Positions 46,616 through 59,169 of a DNA stretch of 64,000 nt are shown piece by piece (positions within the stretch are counted from its first letter, which is position 1; each line of letters starts with the position of its first letter). The notes under the pieces were generated by a model. It ran no database searches and was not told where the DNA came from. It saw nothing but the letters and a program-made list of their open reading frames with translations. Source of the stretch: Ascidia mentula (lineage: Eukaryota > Chordata > Ascidiacea > Phlebobranchia > Ascidiidae); NCBI GenBank assembly GCA_947561715.1, contig OX387198.1, positions 11,098,001 to 11,162,000 of the forward strand, in the 5' to 3' direction. The position numbers and the translations under genes were made by a program.

Positions 46616-48289
46616 TTTTTAATGAGGCCCAACGCTCCACCAGATGAGCTGTACATGATCGAAACGATTAGAGAAGTCAGATTTTGGCCTATGCAGTGTT
46701 TCGTGCACAAATTGCCTGACAAAATTTGCATTTACGATATCCACCATTGTAATCAAACAACACAGAAATGTTTACATTGCATGCTATAAATACCATAGCT
46801 GCCAAATGAGGGTTTTCTCATTGTGACGATCCTGTCTCGTTATGCGATACCCTTTGAGGTGCTTAATATTATCCGATTGGGAGTTTGTATTGACGAATGG
46901 TAGTGGCGAAATCGTCGGATTCTAACCTTATTTCCATACCGACATTAACATCCTTTGCAACACTTCTTGATTAAATATGCCAATTGCCCATGCTGGTTGA
47001 CTTGATTCGATATTGTGCATGTTTAATTTCGGTTTACGTCGCTTTATAAAGTATGTTGATACACATACCAAACGCGTTTGTTAGTCTTTTCATAAACACG
47101 CCTAACCCTTGCGAATATGTACATGTAACCATTTATGTTGACTTCCTTTTAATACGAAGGTTGCTTAGATTTATGTTTCGCCTTGTAAAGGGCGTCATCA
47201 GTTTCCGTGGAATGCAAAACACATATAAGCAATGTGATAAACATTTGAAAATAGGTCCAGGAAGTTTCAAACCTTTTACTCAGCACTGTAGATACGGTAA
47301 TCGATCGACAGCCTGCCAGGGTAGCTTGGTTCCATCATCCAGTAAGGTTTGAACAAATGATTTTTTCTCTCGTTTGTTTTCCTTTTTGTATTGCGAATGT
47401 ACATGGTCGCCATTAGGCCTATTATTAGCATTGCGCACACCTTTATCGTCAATTTTGCGTGTGAAACGTATTGTGAACATACATTATTTTTCCAACATTT
47501 TTTTTTACATATTGAAGTACATCCCAATATCAGGGTTAAGTACTTTGTAGCGTCATTCGATTTAAATTGCGATCGTGTGATGCAAACCGCCTTTGACATA
47601 TGGGTGAAAATGTACCCGCAATCGCGTTGATAAGAATTTGCATTGACACTCACCAAGCCGCATGTGGGACAATGTCAGAACTGGAAGCTGCATTGATAAA
47701 AAATTTGTCATCGCTTTCCATCGTTAGGGGAGTTTGTTTGTGACAGGGATACTTCACCCTACGTAATGGGCTGGGGCTTTCTTACCCAAATTTTATTTAC
47801 GAGCCCAGCACTGTCTTTCTCTCACAATATCGCATATCACGAGACTATATGTTTATACGGTAACGCTTTTCGCCCTTTCTGACCGTTCTATTTGATTCTA
47901 AATATATTCCATTTTATTTTATGCTATTTAGTTACATTTCATCAATAAACAATTATACCCAACTGCCTGCATCTTAGCCAAGTGCACTGGTAAACGACAA
48001 TTCAAAGGCAATTAGCCAGCATAATCATCGTGACATATTGCAACTTCACATTCAAACCCGAAACGTATATTATGTTGTTTTGGACATACTGTTGGCCAGG
48101 CTTCAAATAACGAGCACGTTCGTTATGTTGTTTGGGACATCGGTGTCATAATTCGCCATATTGTACGCGTGCCTTAGATAACGTGCGTGTGTCGTAATAA
48201 TGAACGTGCACGATATCTAAAGCCTGTCCAACAGTGTCAAATTCCAAAAAAGAGCGACATCATGTGGAATAATAAGGCACGCGCGCGTT
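46616..48289. other. Left core of the foldback element
   Basis: No recognisable gene. Short frames on both strands (for example 47053-47352, 47276-47656) have no family features. From about 48050 the sequence is rich in short AACG/CGTT-type palindromic words. Confidence 0.4.
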
Positions 48290-49365
48290 AGTAAGCAACA
48301 CGTTCGATATTAGTGTACATGAACCTTAACAGGATATATTTCATGGCCAACCGCGTCATAAGTCAAACTGATGTACGCGTACCTAGTTAACGAACATGCA
48401 ACTTATTAAGGTGCTTGTAACTTAGTAACATGTTAAGTTGGCCGACAGTGTCATAATCTTAGGTAAATTTACTTGTACTATCGTCATATATTTTCATTTC
48501 AAACAACAAATAGTTAGCTTCAAGTCAAAGCTTATGGGAGTCGATATGCCCTTGTTTTCTGCTTTTACTTTGCAAATATCACTCATGTATCCATCTTGTG
48601 GATGTCTGTGGTTCGCACCGTTTACTTTGATGTATCGCAACCCCAAAGAGAACCTAAAACGTAAGGTTTTACTGCAATCAACTCTGCTTTTTGGCAAGCT
48701 TAACACGATTAAATTGCGACGTAAAGATGCAAACTTTGTAAAATTATTGTGTGGCATTGCAAGCGCTGTAAAATTCTTTTGAATATTGGCAGCCCATGCG
48801 CATTAAAACAAAGTATGTACATGTTTACTATAACTTAAAATCAAAATAATTTGCAAAGGCATATACGTACGTAAAAGTACAAGGTTAGCTGAGAATACAG
48901 CGCAATTTCGCTGTTCAAATGTTTAATTCTGGAAAAAGAGGACAAATTTGACAAAGGATAAATATTTGAAAAATACATTTCCGGTACTTACAAATTTGTG
49001 CGGGGCCATGGTATATTTGGGCCTGTGATGAAACACTTAGATTTTTAAGCAGTTGCGATACCATTTGAGGATTTGACATAGATCTGACGCTACCTGCCAC
49101 TAGATGGATACATGAGTGATATTTGCAAAGGTGAAAGCAGAAAACAAGAGCATATCGACGCCCATAAGCTGATGACAGTACATGTAATTTTACATAGAAT
49201 TATGACACTATCGGCCAACTTAACATGCGCGCACGTTAATTAGTTACGTTAATAAGTTGCATGTTCGTTAATTAAGTACGCGTACATGAGTTTGACTTAT
49301 TACACGGTTGGCCATGAAATGTATCCTATTAAGGTGCATGTACAGTAATAGCGAACGTTTCCGAC
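48290..49365. repeat. Inner inverted repeat in the foldback core
   Basis: 48290-48605 is an imperfect reverse complement of 49096-49365 (for example 'gatacatgagtgatatttgc' at 49107 against its complement near 48590, and 'aacttattaa' words near 48391 and 49250). Its centre lies near 48840, about 450 bases from the centre of the outer arms, so it is a separate event. It overlaps frames on both strands that I do not regard as genes. Confidence 0.65.
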
Positions 49366-49919
49366 TCATGAAAATTTCAGCAATCTTTGATCCTGTTACC
49401 AGTAGGTACTAACCACAGATGATGCAGAAATGTTCATGAACTCAATTGTCAAAGATGTGGCAGTTATCAAAACTCCTGATAATCTAAAACTGTCCGAATA
49501 AACGTGCGCAATGTTTTTTCTTTAATTGTGCCTGTTTACCCAATTTGTTTCTTAGATTTAGTGGCCACCATGAAAATTGTGTTTCTTATATGTTTGTGTA
49601 ACAAGCAAAGATGACTTTCACCTGTGATACATCAACATCATGCACAAATTTAGCATTTTTTAAGAGTAAATATCATTTCATTTGAAAATGTTAAATCAAA
49701 ATATTTATTTTAACAAGCATTACCTTTGCGGTCATTTATATTCACTACAAAAAGAAGGAAAAAGAATTGGACGCATATTGCACAATAAAACGTTCTTTGC
49801 AAGTTCATAAGTGTGACACATTGTGATTAGAAGGGAAAATGTATGAGATTGTGTGAAAAATCGAGTGTGCCACTCCATTAGATTTTGCGACGACATAAAT
49901 TCTGGACAAATATAGAGAT

Positions 49920-50935
49920 TTAAAAAAATCCTATGAAGCGGAAAGTGGTTTGGCACTTGATTGAAAGTGACGTCACCGGCAATGCAAAAAAGCGCAAAAA
50001 CACACGTGTTTTAGGTCATTCTGATGGAATACGTGGGATCTCTACCGATTTTTATTACTTTCACGCTATTCTGCACTTTATCCTTGACAGATACTGAGAT
50101 TTAAATAAAATCCTATGAAGCGGAAAGTGGTTTGGCACTTGATTGAATGTGACGTCACCGGCAATGCAAAAAAGCGCAAAAACACACGTGTTTTAGGTCA
50201 TTCTGATGGAATACGTGGGATCTCTACCGATTTTTATTACTTTCACGCTATTCTGCACTCCATCCTTGACAGATACTGAGATTTAAATAAAATCCTATGA
50301 AGCGGAAAGTGGTTTGGCACTTGATTGAATGTGACGTCACCGGTAATGCAAAAAAGCGCAAAAACACCCGTGTTTCAGGTCATTCTGATGGAATACGTGG
50401 GATCTCTACCGATTTTTATTACTTTCACGCTATTCTGCACTCTATCTTTGACAGATACTGAGATTTAAAAAAAATCCTATGAAGCGGAAAGTGGTTTGGC
50501 ACTTGATTGAATGTGACGTCACCGGTAATGCAAAAAAGCGCAAAAACACACGTGTTTCAGGTCATTCTGATGGAATACGTGGGATCTCTACCGATTTTTA
50601 TTACTTTCACGCTATTCTGCACTCTATCCTTGACAGATACTGAGATTTAAATAAATCCTATGAAGCGGAAAGTGGTTTGGCACTTGATTGAAAGTGACGT
50701 CACCGGCAATGCAAAAAAGCGCAAAAACACACGTGTTTTAGGTCATTCCGATGGAATACGTGGGATCTCTACCGATTTTTATTACTTTCACGCTATTCTG
50801 CACTCCATCCTTGACAGATACTGAGATTTAAATAAAATCCTATGAAGCGGAAAGTGGTTCGGCATTTGATTGAAAGTGACGTCACCGGCAATGCAAAAAT
50901 GAGCAATAAGATCCGTATTTCAGGTTATTTTGAAT
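49920..50935 (-). repeat. 182-bp tandem repeat array, right arm
   Basis: Same repeat inverted. The 'gtgacgtcac' landmark falls at 49967, 50149, 50331, 50513, 50694 and 50876, spacing 182 (once 181). Six units against four in the left arm, so the arms have changed copy number independently. Confidence 0.93.
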
Positions 50936-51130
50936 ATAACCTTGGGACTTCTACAGAGGTATTGGTACGAAATGATTAAGAAGTGAAATATTTTGCAAAA
51001 TAATGCTTACTGGTATGTTATATACCAACAATAAACTCTTTTGTACAAGTTAAACCTTCTTGTGCAATGCTGCTCATTGATGCGGAACGCATTTTGCGAA
51101 ACAATAATTTTGGATTCTGCCAGAATGACA

Positions 51131-53324
51131 GTTGTGCTTATAGCGAGGCATGTAAGTTATTTGTGTTTGTTCCCGCCACCTGCTTTGTGACGTTAGGCGG
51201 CTGTGACGTAACCAGTGTACTATATTGCAACCTGCTCTAACCACCCTTTTAACTTAAGGGTAATTGTGAACGTGCTGTTTTTGGATCGCTTCACTTGATT
51301 TACTGTGTTTATTTCAATTTAGAGCCAGTTAGGAACGAATAATTTATGTTATGGATTAATTTAGATCTGGATCTCAAAAAGTTGGTATGTTGCTATCGTT
51401 GTTGTTCTTAAAATTATATGCTGTAAGAGAACTAAATGGTGATATCTTTGTAAAGACAGATGACTTAGGATTATTCAGTCACCATTTTGTGCTTATCCGT
51501 TACTGAGTCTCTGTCAGCCATAGAGAATATACAGGTGATTCCAAGAAATCAAACTCTCATAAGAGAAATAAAGTTGTGTCAATTACTGGTTCAAGGTTCA
51601 GGGGACTTAGTCGCGTTCCCACAAGGGAAAAATTGTAATGTGGCAGTCGACACGTTCCATGCCGTGCAGATTTTACGGGACAAATCACAACTGTTACATT
51701 ACGGAAGTGGCGAAGGGCATGTAATGAAAGCAGATAGAGCTTAAGGAGATGGCCAATGATGTCTTTGGAAAGTAGATACGACGTTGGGCATTTCCGTTAT
51801 CTTTATGTGTTTTCCTTAGACATCACTTGCCCAACCGGCGTGAGATTTAAAAATTTTCCTTGCCTAAACTTAATTCATGGTTATGCGTCTCTGATTTGCT
51901 CTCGCCTGAACAGTCAATTCATAGATTACTTTTGTATGGTCAGACATCGTTCATGACAAATCTCGCAGCACGAACTTTGAGGTGCCGAGCCAATGATAAC
52001 TTTTTTACAAACTAAGACAATTTTTTGTTGTTGTGGAAAATCCGAACCGGTTGCTAAATCTTCGAAAAACCCAAACCGTACATGACAAACAGTTCGACAC
52101 CCAGATCATAATAAATCAGGTTGTGCCGAGAAACATACTGATATAATATATAATTTAAACTATATTAACATTTTATTAGGTCGGGGCAGCAAAAATTACT
52201 AATTTAATAAACGAAGCAATTAACTGTGTTACATTGAGTCTTTAATGTAAGGTTACAAAAACAAAATTTGTATTTCTTTTACTTTTACTTTTGGACAGTG
52301 GCATCCCAGTTTCTGCGCTGGTGTGGCTGGTGGTACTTATTGCTCTGTACGCCATACCGCTTACTGGTTCACAAATGAATTTTTAAAAACTGTAAACATT
52401 TTATTGATATAATTCAAACTGCAAAGTAAAAATAGTTTATTGACCTGGTGCTCAAGTGTTTTTTCTTGGGATTCAGCCTTCTCATAAAAAAGTGTAGCTT
52501 ACTGACAAGTACTGACAAAACGCTAAGTGACTCCTCTTCGCGTAAAAGGAAAGACTCAATACAAATTAAAATGTAACCGAAGATGCTTTCGTTGAAACAA
52601 ATGCATTCCGTGATGGTTCCGCACTTTAGTTCAGCATAAACACTGTTTGATTTTATTATTTGCAACGTTGCTCCAGCACCGACCAACTGCATTAAACTAA
52701 CTTGGTGGACAATCGACTTCTTATGACAAACACCAGTTCAATCAACTGCATTTTTTTACCAACACATGTTCGGTGACGCACGGTGCCAAGAATATCACTG
52801 TTCGACACAATTCGTTAGTTAGCCTATAACTGAATATCTTTTATATTATTTTATTGCTGGCATCATGCCGTAAGCAGTTCCAACATAATTTGCAAAATTG
52901 GTGCATCGAGAGCATTGTATTTTTTAAGGACAGAGAAGCGGAAAATTTTATCTTTTCACAATAACACGGTGTTTATTAAATTGGGAGATTTCTACTTGGG
53001 CTAAAATAAGCATGCCACAAAACGATTTCAACAAAACATTTTGCTAAACCAAGTTTATATCTCAAACAATAAATCTAAAAATATCTCGTTTCTTTTTGCA
53101 TAATGCGTAAATGACAAGTTAAAATGGGACATATATTAAATTTGTGTAGCAAAGTTGCAACCAAGCCCACTTTACACCGACTATCACTTTATAAAATAGG
53201 CCTGTTTACGCGAGACTGCACAAAACCTTTCCTACGTCATTTGTTGCTACTTGTCGCAACGACGCGCTGCACGGCAAATGACGACAAGGTTGAAATACCT
53301 CAAAAAAGGATTTTATTAATGCTT
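51131..53324. other. Unassigned region between foldback element and block B'
   Basis: No confident gene. An 85-codon plus frame (51487-51744) and a 92-codon minus frame (52414-52692, with a hydrophobic FGYILICIESFLL stretch) are the longest; neither is recognised and no splice context supports them. Confidence 0.35.
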
Positions 53325-53698
53325 ATTCTGAGCTCTGTTCACTTGTGCGGCGTAACAGCCAAAGATTTTAGACTGCAGTTCTGTTCCACATTGACTTTAC
53401 ACACCGTTGGCCTTATCATAGGTATTGCTAAAACGTCATCTATTACGGCATATATCTATGGTGCTTGTCTGGCTCCATGCAAGACTGTCGTAAGTGCGCA
53501 TTTCCGCGCAGTTTAAAATCAAGATTCACGTATATAATATCATTGCGCTGGTTGTGATGGGGCCGCGGGGTTAATTCCACGTACCTGAAGAATTTAACGC
53601 TTATTTGCATTCGCATGTGACCGACAAGAACTAAAAGACAATCTGTCTGTCCTTGGTGAAAAAGTTTGCCAATTGTACCCTAACCTAACGGACGTTTC

Positions 53699-54435
53699 AT
53701 GGCTTATGGAAATTTCTACCACCATGTGGGAGTAAAGTATCTTCTTGGATCGGTATTGTTTATTGGTCAAATATTATGCAATGATTCCACAGGCACAAAA
53801 CGCTATTACACATACAACATACAACACAAATGCAGCGCAACTATACTATATTCTGACAACAAGCACATCAAAAAGCCCACTCTCATTAATCAGAAAGAAT
53901 GTAGTTTCAAATGTGGATTTACCTGCAAAGAAGTAAAACAATTGTCAAATCATCTTAGGCTTCATCATAGCAATGAACTTCGACATATTGATTGTGGTCA
54001 ACAAGGATGTTATTCCACCTTTATTTATTTGCGCAATTACACATCTCATTTTGTAATGAAACTTTGCAAGTGGTTGAACCCACTGAAGTGGCTTTAGGCA
54101 GCCAATTTGACTTTAAGTATAATAGGGATTTGGATAAGCATATTCCTGTTTCAGTAACTTTTCAGTATGTTTCCATCACAAAAGTTTTAGATAAACTTAT
54201 GGAACAGACAGATGTAGCAAGATGGCTGAGTGCCAAGAAAACTTCATAGGAAAACAATATGATTAGGTCGTACTTTGATGGCGAGGCCCACAAAAAGCAT
54301 GTTCTATTTGCAAGTGACCCAAATGCGCTACAAATTCAGCTGTATTACGAAGATGTTGAAATTGTCAATGCCCTTGCTTCAAAAACCAAATTGCATGAAC
54401 TAGCCCTATTACCATACAATACCATCAGCAACTAA
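53699..54435 (+). pseudogene. Transposon-associated C2H2 / LYYEDVE-type protein, second copy
   Basis: Upstream part carries two finger-like Cys/His patterns: CSFKCGFTCKEVKQLSNHLR with LHH, then DCGQQGCYSTFIYLRNYTSH. Downstream, in another frame, the FCNETLQVVEPTEVALG to LYYEDVEIVNALASK region matches 7282-7661. An in-frame TAG at 54247-54249 (AKKTS then stop) breaks it, where the first copy reads on. The two halves are joined out of frame near 54055. Relic of one mobile-element protein; it shows the fuller original architecture that copy 1 lost. Confidence 0.5.
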
Positions 54436-54996
54436 TTTATGTCGACTTTTTTATGCAAGCAGAGAGGAAGCCCAAATTGCTTTTAAAGAGTCAAACTTTC
54501 ACTTTGAGGACATTGTTGGGAATGGGCCCCTTCCCCAGTCGGGTGTTGCTGGAAGATCATGTTTGGCAGGCTTAAAGAAGATGATCCACTTCTGGAATTA
54601 ATGTTGCTACTACTACAAATTATAGAAATTGTGTTTTCATCCGAAATATCAGTTGGGCAGTAGGTTCAACTTGAAGATCTAATATTTCAGCATCACTAGT
54701 TTAAAAGCCGGTTTCCTGACATAAGGCTTATAAACAAACATAATCACATGGTGCATTATCCAAATTGCTTTCAAATGTTTGGTCCTTTGTCACTTATGTC
54801 TCGCATGCGTTATGAAGCAAAACATAATGCATAGAATCGCACGTATGTATGCACACGCACAGGAAGTTGCGCGACTTGGTCTCATATACCAAAGCGCCCC
54901 AATCGCGAGGTGCTTTTCTAGTTCCGTGCACGACTGTCGTTAGAAATTGATCCATTATTTTAATGCCTTACGCATTAATTTGGATTTTGGGGCAGA

Positions 54997-55238
54997 ATCA
55001 AACAACTTCACAAAAAGTTTTACACCAGGAAAGTTACACGTCCAGGTTCCAAAATTGGTGCTATCGTTGGCGTTGTAATAGGATTAGGCATAGCAGGATT
55101 GGAAATAGTTTTTATTCCTGATGCGGGGTGGACTCTCGGTGCTGTGGCGGTCACTCGTGGGGTTATGTCACGTTTGCATCGTTAGGAAACCTGTTTCACA
55201 TTTGGGTGTCTGAAGTATTTGATTATGTCAGAGAGTAA
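54997..55238 (+). pseudogene. Orphan fragment of the GTPase last exon, second copy
   Basis: Counterpart of 8216-8451. It has an extra base in 'tcacgtttgcatcg', so the frame is broken at a different place from the first copy. Contains the FYTRKVTRPGSKIGAIVG stretch and the hydrophobic segment. Confidence 0.75.
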
Positions 55239-56710
55239 ATACGTGAATTGGAACAAACCAATCTAAGAAGTTGTCCTATGCGGGAGGTAGAGCTCTTGTA
55301 TATCTTGCTTTTTACCAGGTCGTTTGTAATATTATGTTTATCCATTATATATATCATATATCTCCACTCTTTTACTTATGTTTTGTATTGTATTGTCGCC
55401 GCACAACACATGTATATACTATAAAAGGCCCAAAGCGTTTACTATATTATGACCGAGAGTTAAAACCAAAGTCATTGTAATCACGTGTTCAGCGCATGTC
55501 CGAGTTGTGATGTCCAATAAAACGACATGGAAAAAAAGAAGAACTCATTTCCGGTTTAGGTCAATTCCTGACCGGACAATTTAATAGGAAAAACTTGCCG
55601 AGCTGGTGGCAGGTGAAAAAATTGTAGCCGGTAGAAGCAGCCACATTATAGTTGTGTTATAAACCATGTAATTTGGGCAATGAAGTCATATAGGTAACTT
55701 AGGAAACCAAACTATCTACGTAAATCAAGTTAAAATAATTACAGGCATTTCTTTGGCAAATAATAAATAAGGTTAATTTAAACACAAGTACTTCTTTCGC
55801 AAATGATAAATAAAGCTAAAATAGACATAACTACTTTTAGTTATTCTGAAAACAAAGTCTACCTAAACATAAATAACCTATTAGGGCACTTAGTTAATTA
55901 AGCTATATAAATAACTGACGTAATCGACCAAATCGGCCACCTTCAAGTTGCATTCAAGTTGCGCAACAACTCCAAATATGGCATCAATACGTGTGGCCAA
56001 CCGCAGACTGTATAAGCAGAGCAACTAGTGCCTGCCAAATCAGTGTGTTTTAACTGTTGCTGCGTAAGGGTCTAGGCTGTTGGTTCTTCTTTAGTACACT
56101 GTATAGGAGCCCCAATTGTACTGTACTGTACTTGGATTTATTCGTGGCATTATATCAATAAATGGATTTATGAACAACTTTGGACTGGCTTGAAGCTTGG
56201 TGGATGTATGTGTTTAGTCGGGAGTTTTTTAACTCCAGCAGTAAACCTTGAGATAGAGAACCAAGTTGCCATCGAGACTCAGTCGGATCCGTAAGGTGCG
56301 AGGCCCGAGACGCAGTCGCACCCCTCGGTCACCCAGCGGGGACATACCCCGACAACTGGTACACCGACAACTGGTGCCCAGAAGTTTGGCGAGTTCACTG
56401 CACAAGTCAGCTTCATAAAAACTTCTTAGGATATTATTCCGACTATCCCCGGATTTAGCAGCCAAATTTCCCGCCGAACGGGTTAATTCACACCCGTTCC
56501 AGTTCCAGCAGCCCACCCAGCACAGCAACAGCAAGCAGTCAACTGCACCAGTTATTAACAAACAAGAAGACAACTTCCGGCAACTGTTCGGATTATTCGC
56601 ATTTATACGTATTATACGGATTTAAAACTGTTCCACCTGGTAACTCAATTGCATCTAGAACTAGATATCAAACTCAAATAAGCGCAAGTATAAAAACCCC
56701 GACCGACACC

Positions 56711-57732
56711 TTGTGGGCTGAAAATCCTGGAAACACACCGCCACTTGATAATCCCACAGTTTCAGGTCGCACTTCCCCCATACCAAACACAAATGATGTA
56801 GAAAGTTTGGGCAGAAACCCATTTAGCATACCTCTCTCCCAAGATAAGCATGCTGACATAAGGCCATCCAACATCGACCAACATGTTTTTACAAACGCAC
56901 CTTTTCCACATCAAACGTTTAACTTCACAGCTGGAATTAAAATTCCAAAACTATGGTCGCAACACAACTACCGCTCTTATTTTCTGTATCTCGGCCGATA
57001 CTTTCAAACGTATAATATAACGGACGACAGAGACAAATTTGCCCAACTTTTGTCAGGATTTTCACAAGAACAATGTGCCAGATATGAGCACGTTATAGTA
57101 CAGGCAGCTATTTTACTTACCCCTTATACAACTCTGAAAAATTCTTTAATTCGCTTGTCCACTGGAACAAGCAGCACAGCTTGGCTTCAAAGCTAAAATC
57201 TTTGAGGTTAGGTTCAGGTGAACTTCCTTCAACTTTCATGGGACGATTATATGCGCAGTGTGCGCAAAAGACCCATTCTATGACGAGACAACACGCCAAA
57301 TTGTGGTGGACAATTTTCTTGATAAAAAAAAGGGACGTCAGCAATGTACTTCGCGCCCAACACCCAGACATATCTCTAGAAGAGCTGGGGTTCCTGGCTG
57401 ACAGAATCATTACGCCAACTGATTATAGTGTACCGAAAGATCACACACAAAACAATGAAATGCAGAGAATTACCGGTCAGATACAAGAACTGTTTACTGA
57501 GTTAAAGTCTGATATAAGCAATCAAAGACAACAAAGTCGCAGAAATTTTGTTGAACAAAACAAAAGTAACAATATGACCAACCGACAAAAGTTTTCATAC
57601 CGCCCGACAAGACAAGAATATGCACAACAGTGTAGAAATCAAAACGGTTATTACGAGCCACAACAAGGAAATCACAGACAGCCCTTCCGACAATACCAAA
57701 GGCAAGGGCAAATAAATACTCAGTCTACCTAG
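56711..57732 (+). pseudogene. Gag-like region of LTR element copy 2
   Basis: Two frames, 56711-57196 and 57181-57732, cover the capsid-like region and the Gln-rich linker. A single missing base near 57186 separates them. The junction region TIFLIKKRDVSNVLRAQHPD shows what copy 1 lost through its insertion, while copy 2 has a small change of its own at the run of A. Confidence 0.6.
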
Positions 57733-57756
57733 CACCAACACCAGTCAACAGATGGC

Positions 57757-58389
57757 TTGTGTTTTTATCATGCACGCTTTGGTGACAAGGCGTTAAAATG
57801 CAACAAACCTTGCAGTTACAATCAAGTCAATAATATCAACATCTGTATGAACCGACCGAATCAGATTTCAAAAGCACCAAATCGACGGCAATATTACGAG
57901 TCGGCCTCAAACTCTTTGCCGCATGTCTACGACAAAAAAATTAAAATGTCATTTCTGTTGGACACTGGATTATCCAAAAATTTCCTCCCAGTTACATAGC
58001 ACCACACCCAAGAAGTTGAATCAGATTTTATTGGACCAGGCGGAGAGCCCATACCCTGCTTTGGACAAACTGTACTTAACATTGACATTGGCTTCGGCAA
58101 CATGCCTGTAACTTTCTCTGTTTGCAAAGTTAAAAGACCTGTTCTCGGATACTACTTCCTTCAAAAGCACGACTTGTTTATCAGACCTGACAAAAATCTG
58201 TTGCAGTCATCACAAAACAGGAAATCAGTTCAATTTAACATGAAAGAAAGTTCGAAGGAAATAAATACAGTCCTTGTAAAAGTTCCGCACCGAGGCAGTC
58301 ATGCAAATAACACTCTTATAAAATCAACTGCAAAGGACAAGCCTAGTATTGTTGTGGCAAACACACTTGGCTCAACAGACGTGCCCTAA
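57757..58389 (+). pseudogene. Aspartic protease region of LTR element copy 2
   Basis: Frames 57757-57999 (CFYHARFG motif and FLLDTG) and 58102-58389 (RPVLGYYFLQKHDLF segment) correspond to the protease of copy 1 but are split by a TAG at 57997. Confidence 0.6.
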
Positions 58390-59169
58390 CATCAACAATA
58401 AACTAAACTTCACTCTTCTTCAACTGCAGATAAATTGCCTCAGTACAAAACTAAAAAGGCGAGGTACCCAAGCGTCAGAAAACGCCAAAGTAGCAATGCA
58501 ACAATTACAGGAGGAAACAATCCTCGCTTATCAAAGCAGTCTTTCAAACCGCAACAAAAACTGCATGTCAACTCTTCTTTTTCCGGTGATGGAAGTAGGA
58601 AATATTTTTCCAAATTCAACTGCGAACAGTTCCGTACGCATCAATCAGAAGCGACCATCATGCGGAATGACCGCCATGAAATATCAAAGGCATGACTATT
58701 CTGGTCTTGGTGAAGTCATCCATAAAGTCACAAGACTATTACAATTTACAAATATAGTAAGTCGTCTGTGTTTACTGAAGGCCGCATAAAATTTCCAACA
58801 CCCGGCATCTGCAAGAATTTTGATAAATCAACGACGCTCACGTTTTACACAGATTCGTTACATTTTTTATGTTTGACCCACCAAAACGTTATTATGAGTT
58901 TGTATATGTATAAAAACCGAATCAATGTTTATCACAATTTCACTCCGCCAATGTAATCTCATGCAACGTGCATCGCCTTTGATTCTGCAACTCTCAAATC
59001 AGGATATAAATTCCTGTGGCAGCTATCTCATGCGACGCGCATCCTTCAACACGTAAACATCAGCACTGATCAACCCCACAAAACCTTATAATAACTGAAT
59101 GGGGTCACTCGATCAGCGACTGCGACAGCCGACACATTAATGCAATTGTGCTGTTCAAATAAATATAAG

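Larger units (their letters stand above)
45650..51130. mobile_element. Foldback-type element with long inverted arms
   Basis: The left end 'tgtcattctggcagaatcc' at 45650 and its reverse complement ending at 51130 bound 5481 bases. The outer 230-250 bases of each arm are almost identical. Inside them are arrays of 182-base repeats in opposite orientation (4 units left, 6 right). The core of about 3.3 kb has no recognisable transposase. No clear target duplication flanks it. Structure recalls the foldback elements of Drosophila, whose arms are also made of tandem subrepeats; mobility is inferred. Confidence 0.72.
55490..58790 (+). mobile_element. LTR-retrotransposon-like element, copy 2 (gag and protease, decayed)
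   Basis: Same element as 8700-12660 without the gag insertion, so gag runs on into the LEELGFLAD segment (57379 onward). Lesions of its own: one base lost near 57186 shifts the frame between 56711-57196 and 57181-57732; in-frame stops at 57730-57732, 57997-57999 and 58387-58389. Cys/His motif begins near 57760 and the protease DTG is at 57961-57969. No reverse transcriptase or 3' LTR seen. TATA is mutated to TGTATAA. Confidence 0.7.

Noticed and set aside
47175..47201. Third hammerhead-like motif on the minus strand (CTGATGACGCC ... GGCGAAAC)
   Set aside because: If CGCC pairs with GGCG the G of the GAAA box is used up, and no stem III or stem I pairing was found in the flanks. Possibly a relic of another family, but not supportable as a ribozyme.
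46616..49919. Transposase gene inside the foldback element
   Set aside because: No DDE/DDD-type or other recognisable catalytic motifs and no frame longer than about 126 codons.
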